From contig NC_015682.1 of assembly GCF_000215975.1 (NCBI RefSeq), positions 1,240,001 to 1,304,000 of the forward strand: a stretch of 64,000 nucleotides of DNA, written 5' to 3'. This stretch comes from Thermodesulfobacterium geofontis OPF15. Lineage in GTDB: Bacteria; Desulfobacterota; Thermodesulfobacteria; Thermodesulfobacteriales; Thermodesulfobacteriaceae. Made by a program: the position numbers and the translations under genes. Each line of letters opens with the position of its first letter. Position 1 is the first letter of the stretch. This document shows, one piece after another, positions 58,882 to 64,000 of this stretch. The notes below the pieces were generated by a model, which saw nothing but the letters and a program-made list of their open reading frames with translations, was not told the origin of the DNA and made no database searches.

Positions 58882-60144
58882 ATGAATGTGAAAAGAGTTG
58901 TAGTTACAGGAATGGAAGTTATTACTCCTCTTGGGATAGGATTAAAAAGTTGTTGGGATAATTTAAAAAATGGTGTTTCTGGAATTAAGAAAATTAGTTT
59001 TTTTGACCCAAAAAACCATAAATGCCAAATTGCTGGTGAATGTAGAGATTTTAAAGCTGAAGATTTTTTAGATCCCAAGTTTATTAGAAGATATGATAGA
59101 ATGTTTCATCTCTTCGTTTCTGTAACACTTCTTACAGCTGAAAATTGGAATTTTAAAAAAGATTTGGTAAAAAATCCTTTTAGATTTTCAGTAATCGGGG
59201 CAAGTGCTTTGGGGGCTCCTTCAACCTTTGAAGAAATAATCTTACAATATTTAAATTTTGGTCCCAAAAAAGTTTCACCTATGGCTGTTATTAATTTATC
59301 AGCAAATACTGCAGCAGGAGAAGTAGCAAGAATTTTTAATGCTAAAGGTCCTCAATATTTTTTACAAGAAGCTTGTTCTGCTGGAACAAAAGCTTTAGGA
59401 TTAGCTTATGAATTAATAAAAAATGATGTGATTGATATTGCTTTTGTTATAGGAGCTGATTCAGGGATTAGACCTGCTGTAATGGCAAGTTTAGAAAATT
59501 TAGGAGCTATTGTAGATGCGAAATGGAATGAAACTCCAGAAAAAGCGAGTAGGCCATTTGATAAATTACGAAGCGGATTTGTACCAGCAGAAGGTTCAGG
59601 TTGTGTTATTTTAGAATCTTTAGAAAATGCTTTGAATAATGGAAGAACTCCACTTGCTGAAATAATAGGATTTGGAGCAACCTGTGATGCTTATCATCCC
59701 ACTGCTCCTGAACCCTCAACTCAAAGTATAATAGAATGTATAAAAATGGCTTTAAAATCTGCCAAAATTAAACCAGAAGCTATAGATTATATAAATGCTC
59801 ATGGAACAGGGACTCTTTTAAATGATGTTGCAGAAACAAAAGCCATAAAAGAAGTTTTTGGAGAATATGCTTATAAGATCCCTATTTCAGCTAATAAATC
59901 AATGATAGGACATACTTGGGGAGCAGCAGGAATCATTGAAACTATTTTTTCTATAAAAACTATCTTAGAAGAAACTATTCCACCAACCATAAATTTAGAA
60001 TACCCTGATCCAGAATGTGATCTTTATTATGTTCCTCAAAAGGCAATTAAGAAAAAAGTTAAAACTGTTTTAAAAAATTCCTTTGGTTTTGGAGGAATAA
60101 ATGCGTGCTTAATATTAAAAGCTTGGGAAGGAGGTGAAAAATAA
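58882..60144 (+). CDS. fabF: 3-Oxoacyl-ACP synthase II (FabF family)
   Basis: Condensing enzyme of fatty-acid chain elongation. Nucleophile Cys about 164 in QEACSAGTKALG, His about 306 in NAHGTGT, Lys about 338 and His about 343 in ANKSMIGHTWGAAG; FGFGGINACLIL at the C-terminus. 420 aa. It is divergent from the acyl-CoA dehydrogenase and overlaps the following ligase gene by one base, so it may serve a special pathway rather than bulk synthesis (no fabD, fabG or acpP nearby). Confidence 0.92.
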   Translation: MNVKRVVVTGMEVITPLGIGLKSCWDNLKNGVSGIKKISFFDPKNHKCQIAGECRDFKAEDFLDPKFIRRYDRMFHLFVSVTLLTAENWNFKKDLVKNPFRFSVIGASALGAPSTFEEIILQYLNFGPKKVSPMAVINLSANTAAGEVARIFNAKGPQYFLQEACSAGTKALGLAYELIKNDVIDIAFVIGADSGIRPAVMASLENLGAIVDAKWNETPEKASRPFDKLRSGFVPAEGSGCVILESLENALNNGRTPLAEIIGFGATCDAYHPTAPEPSTQSIIECIKMALKSAKIKPEAIDYINAHGTGTLLNDVAETKAIKEVFGEYAYKIPISANKSMIGHTWGAAGIIETIFSIKTILEETIPPTINLEYPDPECDLYYVPQKAIKKKVKTVLKNSFGFGGINACLILKAWEGGEK

Positions 60145-61781
60145 TGTACACCTATGATGTTGAATATTTTAAGAGACTTTTCGAAAAGAACTTCCTTTAT
60201 ATCAGAACTTTTATGAGAAATGTAGAAAGATATAAAAATAGAATTGCTCTAATTGATGCAGAAAAAGATAAAAAATGGAGTTATGAAGCTTTAAATTCTG
60301 AGGTTAACAAACTTGCCTATGCTTTAATTGAAAGTGGAATAAAACCTGGTGATGTGATAGTTTATCAATTAATGAATTTACCTGAATTTGCCTTTATTTA
60401 TTTAGCTTCCCAAAAAATAGGAGCTATAAATTGTCCCATAAATTATAGACTTTCTCCAGGAGAGACTGCTTATATTTTAGACGATTCAAAACCTTATGTA
60501 TTTATTTTTCAAGCTTCCTTAGGTGAAAAAGTTAAAAATGCCTTAGAAATAGCTCAACATAAACCGAAAGTATTAATATATGTAGAAGATGGAAAATGTG
60601 ATTTGGGAATTTCTTACACTGAGTTTATTAAAGATAAGCCCTTATCTGAACCACCTGAGCCTTCTTATGATGCATGGGCTGAAGTTACAAGACTTTACAC
60701 CTCAGGAACAACAGGAAGACCTAAAGGAATCCCATTTAATAATGTTAATGAAGTATTAAGTTGTTTGGATGTAATTATTTATTTAGGATTAAATAAAGAA
60801 GATATTCTTTTCAATCTTTCTCCTTGGTTTCATAGAGGTGGCATCCATTTAGGTGGACCTGGTCCAGGTTTATTCTTAGGAGCTGCAATTGTAGCTATGA
60901 AAACCTTTTCTCCTAAAAGGGCTTTAGAAGTCATAGAAAAATATAAAGTTACTTTTACTGTAGGAGTCCCAAGTATGTATAAACTATTAATAGAAGAACA
61001 AAAGAAATTTTCTTATAATATAAAATCTCTTAGGGGCGCCTTAAGTATGGGAGCTCCTCTTGATAAAAGTCTTTGTATAGAGATGAAAGAAATTTTAACA
61101 CCTAATATTTTTAATGGCTACGGAACCTCAGAAACCTTTTTAAATACTTTACTTATACCAGAGGATTTACCTGAAAAAGCAGGAACTGCAGGAAGAAATA
61201 TAACCTTTTTTGCTGATGTAAGAGTAGTAAAAGTTTATCCAGATAAATTCGCAGAACCTGAAGAATTAGTAGAAAGAAACAATCAGGAAGTAGGAGAAGT
61301 AATTATGAGAAGTTTAACAGGACCTTATGATTACTATAATAAACCTCAAGAAAGAGCAAAAAGAGTTTATAAAGATTGGTTTTATTGTGGTGATCTGGCT
61401 ACTTGGGATGAAGAGGGATACCTTACCATAGTTTCAAGAAAAGATGATATGATAATTGTGGGAGGTGAAAATATATATCCTGTACAAATTGAAGAAGCTA
61501 TTCAAGAACATCCTAAGGTACTTCAGTGTGCTGTTGTAGGTGTGCCTGATGAATTGAGAGGACAAGCTATAGTTGCTTATGTGGTCAAAAAAGACGAATC
61601 TCTAACTTTAGAGGAACTTAAAGAATTTATTAGTAAACATCCTATGATTCCACCTCATAAAAGACCTCGCTATTGGGCATTTGTTGATGAACTTCCAATG
61701 ACTGCAACAGGAAAAAAACAACATTATAAACTTAGAGAAAAGGTTTTAGAAGATCTTAAAAAGGGTCTTTTAATGCGCTAA
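60144..61781 (+). CDS. AMP-dependent acyl-CoA synthetase
   Basis: Activates a carboxylic acid as acyl-AMP, then acyl-CoA. P-loop LYTSGTTGRPKGIPF (about 181-195), NGYGTSETF, YCGDLATWDEEGYLTIVSRKDD (split), GGENIYPVQIEEAI and the catalytic lysine in MTATGKKQHYK. 545 aa. Translation is coupled to fabF (TAATG overlap, GGAGGTG just upstream). Substrate unknown; pairing with FabF and a porin suggests a long-chain or unusual acid. Confidence 0.92.
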   Translation: MYTYDVEYFKRLFEKNFLYIRTFMRNVERYKNRIALIDAEKDKKWSYEALNSEVNKLAYALIESGIKPGDVIVYQLMNLPEFAFIYLASQKIGAINCPINYRLSPGETAYILDDSKPYVFIFQASLGEKVKNALEIAQHKPKVLIYVEDGKCDLGISYTEFIKDKPLSEPPEPSYDAWAEVTRLYTSGTTGRPKGIPFNNVNEVLSCLDVIIYLGLNKEDILFNLSPWFHRGGIHLGGPGPGLFLGAAIVAMKTFSPKRALEVIEKYKVTFTVGVPSMYKLLIEEQKKFSYNIKSLRGALSMGAPLDKSLCIEMKEILTPNIFNGYGTSETFLNTLLIPEDLPEKAGTAGRNITFFADVRVVKVYPDKFAEPEELVERNNQEVGEVIMRSLTGPYDYYNKPQERAKRVYKDWFYCGDLATWDEEGYLTIVSRKDDMIIVGGENIYPVQIEEAIQEHPKVLQCAVVGVPDELRGQAIVAYVVKKDESLTLEELKEFISKHPMIPPHKRPRYWAFVDELPMTATGKKQHYKLREKVLEDLKKGLLMR

Positions 61782-61802
61782 AAAATTAAAAAGGGGTGGC
61801 AA

Positions 61803-63254
61803 ATGAAAAGATTAATACTATTATTTTCAATCCTTTTAATCTCTTTTTTTTATAAAGTTTTTTTTGCCTTTTGTATAGAACATCAACCAGGAATAGGAAT
61901 TAGATTAAGAGAGGAAACCTTAGATAATTATCTATTTTTAAAAACTGCCCCTTTACTTTCTTTCTGGGATGATTCAAGTGTTTTAAGATTTAAAGTTAGT
62001 TTATGGGATAAAATAAAAATAAACAATAGCACTTCAATCTACTTAAGATTAGTAACTGAACCAAGATACTATATAGGACCTCATGAGGTAACCCTTGACC
62101 ATGCTCACAATATTAAAAATTTTGATCAGGATGAAATTTTAATAGATAATTTTTATTTAGAAGTCAAAAAACCCTTTAATCTTCCTTTAGATTTAAAGAT
62201 AGGAAGACAAGATTTTCTTGGAGAAGATATGTATGGAGAAGGCTTTTTAATTTTTGATGGAACCCCTGGAGATGGATCAAGGACCTTCTTTTTTAATGCT
62301 ATAAGAGCAAGATGGTTTATACAAAAAAATCATACCTTAGATTTTGTATTTATTTCAAATCCCAAAACAGAAAGATATTTTCCTATTATTCATCCATCTT
62401 ATAAAGATTTTACTTCCGAATATTTTATGCTTTATTACCATGGCAAAAAAAGACTCATTGCAACTGATGAAAAGGGACTTATGATTTATGGAAAAAGTAA
62501 GCTCTTTAAAAATTTAACCTTAGAACCTTACTATATTTTTAAGGAAGAAGAAAGTTGGGGATTTAATCCCAATTTACATTTACATACCTTTGGCATAAGA
62601 GGAGTTTTAAATTGGAAAGAATGGGGATTAAGAGGTGAAATTGCTACTCAAAATGGAAGATATTCAGGCACAAAAGATGTTTCAGGATTAGGAGGATATA
62701 TTTATCTTAATAGGATTTTTAAAGAAATTCCTTTTTCTCCAAAGTTTGAAATAGGCTATGTTTATCTTTCTGGGGATAATCCTCATACTAAAAAAGATGA
62801 AGGTTGGAATCCTTTGTTTTCAAAGGGTGCATTTATAAATGAGCTATATAGTTATGTAATTTTAGTTGAAAACATTTTTAAAAACGGTCCCATGCCAGCA
62901 TATTGGAGTAATTTAAGAAGTTTAGTTTTCAATCTTTATTTATCTCCCTACAAAGACCTTAAATTAAGACTTTCCTATCAAAAAATGTGGGCTGTAAGAA
63001 CACCTTACTTTCCTTTAACTGCGGAGCAAATGGCAATAGATCATGAAGCAGCACTTCTAAGATTTTTTTGGGGGGCAATGATTTCAGGAGAAGATAAAGA
63101 TAGAGGACAGGGTTTTACCATTGAAGGAAGCTATAAGTTTAAACCTAATATCACAGGTCTTTTAAAATATGAACACTTTGACCCAGGAAATTTTTATACT
63201 TCAAAGACAAGGGATGCTAAATTTTTAAGAATACAATTAGAGATGAAATTTTAA
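61803..63254 (+). CDS. Alginate-export-family outer membrane protein
   Basis: Outer-membrane beta-barrel with N-terminal signal peptide (KRLILLFSILLISFFYKVFFA). Family features: an early GIRLREETLDNY, central KIGRQDFLGEDMYGEG and FLIFDGTPGDGSRTFFFNAIR (split), and a final strand of alternating residues ending in LRIQLEMKF. 483 aa. Proteins of this family are common in Aquificae and sulfate reducers that do not make alginate, so the name gives no substrate. It is 21 bases after the ligase gene, same strand, suggesting uptake or export linked to that pathway. Confidence 0.88.
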   Translation: MKRLILLFSILLISFFYKVFFAFCIEHQPGIGIRLREETLDNYLFLKTAPLLSFWDDSSVLRFKVSLWDKIKINNSTSIYLRLVTEPRYYIGPHEVTLDHAHNIKNFDQDEILIDNFYLEVKKPFNLPLDLKIGRQDFLGEDMYGEGFLIFDGTPGDGSRTFFFNAIRARWFIQKNHTLDFVFISNPKTERYFPIIHPSYKDFTSEYFMLYYHGKKRLIATDEKGLMIYGKSKLFKNLTLEPYYIFKEEESWGFNPNLHLHTFGIRGVLNWKEWGLRGEIATQNGRYSGTKDVSGLGGYIYLNRIFKEIPFSPKFEIGYVYLSGDNPHTKKDEGWNPLFSKGAFINELYSYVILVENIFKNGPMPAYWSNLRSLVFNLYLSPYKDLKLRLSYQKMWAVRTPYFPLTAEQMAIDHEAALLRFFWGAMISGEDKDRGQGFTIEGSYKFKPNITGLLKYEHFDPGNFYTSKTRDAKFLRIQLEMKF

Positions 63255-63303
63255 TTTTTTAATTTAAAGTTACTTAAAATTATTTAAAAACTTGGGGTGA
63301 AAA

Positions 63304-64000
63304 ATGGAAAAAAAAGAAATTTCAAATTTATTAAGAGAAAATCCTAAGGAAATAGATAGGTTAATTTATAGAGCTGTTTTTGAGGACTCACAACTACTTA
63401 AAACCCTTCAAGAAGTTTTAAAAGATTTCAATTATAAAGGATTTTCTATTTATCCTCTTTATCAAGAATTTTCCAAAAAATTTTTAGGTTTTACAGTTCC
63501 TGCAATCAATATAAGAGGAATGACCTATGACGTTGCAAGGACAGTCTTTAAGGTAGCAAAAAGATTAAAAGTAGGGGCTTTTATTTTTGAAATCGCCAAA
63601 TCTGAAATGGGTTATACTAAACAATCACCTTTAGAATATGCTACAGTCATTCTTTCAGCTGGTTTTAGGGAAAATTTTGACGGACCCATTTTTATTCAAG
63701 GAGACCACTTTCAATTTAATAGAAAATCCTATTTTACAGATCCGGAAAGAGAAAAAAATAACATTAAAAATCTTATAAATGAAGCTATCCTTTCTCAATT
63801 TTATAACATTGACATTGATGCTTCAACTCTTGTTATTCTTGAAAAAGAAGATCTTAATGCACAACAAAGGCATAATTATGAAGTTACTGCTGAAATTGCT
63901 GAATTTATTAGAAGTATAGAACCAGAAGGAATAACTGTAAATCTCGGTGGAGAAATAGGAGAAATAGGAGGACATAATAGTACTCCTGAAGAACTACGAG
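63304..64000 (+). CDS. Class II aldolase-like protein, 5' part (runs off the window)
   Basis: Open from ATG 63304 (GGGGTG just upstream) to the end of the window, 232 codons. It looks like a zinc-dependent class II fructose/tagatose-bisphosphate aldolase relative: FIFEIAKSEMGYTKQSPLEYA, the metal-site IQGDHFQFN, FYNIDIDAST, and VNLGGEIGEIGGHNSTPEE (Glu ligand). The N-terminal about 60 residues are an additional helical part. The remaining metal ligands would lie beyond the window. Sugar phosphate substrate not known. Confidence 0.78.
   Translation, partial: MEKKEISNLLRENPKEIDRLIYRAVFEDSQLLKTLQEVLKDFNYKGFSIYPLYQEFSKKFLGFTVPAINIRGMTYDVARTVFKVAKRLKVGAFIFEIAKSEMGYTKQSPLEYATVILSAGFRENFDGPIFIQGDHFQFNRKSYFTDPEREKNNIKNLINEAILSQFYNIDIDASTLVILEKEDLNAQQRHNYEVTAEIAEFIRSIEPEGITVNLGGEIGEIGGHNSTPEELR

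Overview
The window reads as an ordinary chromosomal segment of an AT-rich (about 30% GC by eye) Gram-negative thermophile. The best fit is Thermodesulfobacterium or a close relative in the Thermodesulfobacteriota. This rests on outer-membrane proteins (FadL/OmpP1 and alginate-export type barrels), sigma-54 activators, a TrpB2-type tryptophan synthase, homoaconitase-type LeuC/LeuD, SelB, a fused AccA-AccD-like carboxyltransferase and family-4 uracil-DNA glycosylase. The genus is an inference from gene content and composition, not from a marker gene. I see no rRNA, tRNA, CRISPR array or prophage.

Layout. 1-2070: end of a sensor kinase and its sigma-54 response regulator. 2263-6293: trmO, trpB2 and a zinc transporter mixed with three decayed genes (DUF169, radical SAM, ketopantoate reductase). 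6501-16093: a nitrogen block with gltB, nadE, glnA, a NifA-like activator, a glutamine amidotransferase and glnB. 16131-17562: an IS110-family element with a structured non-coding left end (candidate bridge RNA). 17848-20709: a FadL-type porin and an acyl-ACP/acyl-CoA synthetase. 20715-22606: mrp with flavodoxin-like and ferredoxin genes. 22786-31716: phoH, yggT, yggU, an rRNA methyltransferase, purA, then a biotin-dependent carboxylase operon (carboxylase, fused carboxyltransferase, atypical carrier, biotin ligase). 31704-36843: carB and a PpiD-like chaperone. 36939-39157: ftsE, ftsX and an EnvC-like gene. 39724-45626: purM-glyQ-glyS-selB. 45623-55826: a Lon-like protease, leuCD, mazG, a ZnuCB-like transporter, tatD, aspS, a Mut7-C protein and UDG. 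55815-64000: ETF, acyl-CoA dehydrogenase, FabF, an acyl-CoA synthetase, an alginate-export porin and a partial class II aldolase.

The most interesting signal is regulatory. The glnA promoter carries two ACAANNTTGT dyads (ACAAAATTGT-N8-ACAATTTTGT), then 49 bases, then a sigma-54-like element ATAGGCATAGATTTTG. The same module (ACAAATTTGT-N8-ACAATTTTGT, 48 bases, the identical 16-mer) lies on the minus strand at 17669-17581, with no minus-strand gene directly downstream. Removing the IS110 element between two CTTAAT copies would put this promoter 55 bases upstream of glnB (49 bases in glnA). So the IS seems to have landed between glnB and its nitrogen-regulated promoter. The NifA-like gene between glnA and glnB is the obvious candidate regulator.
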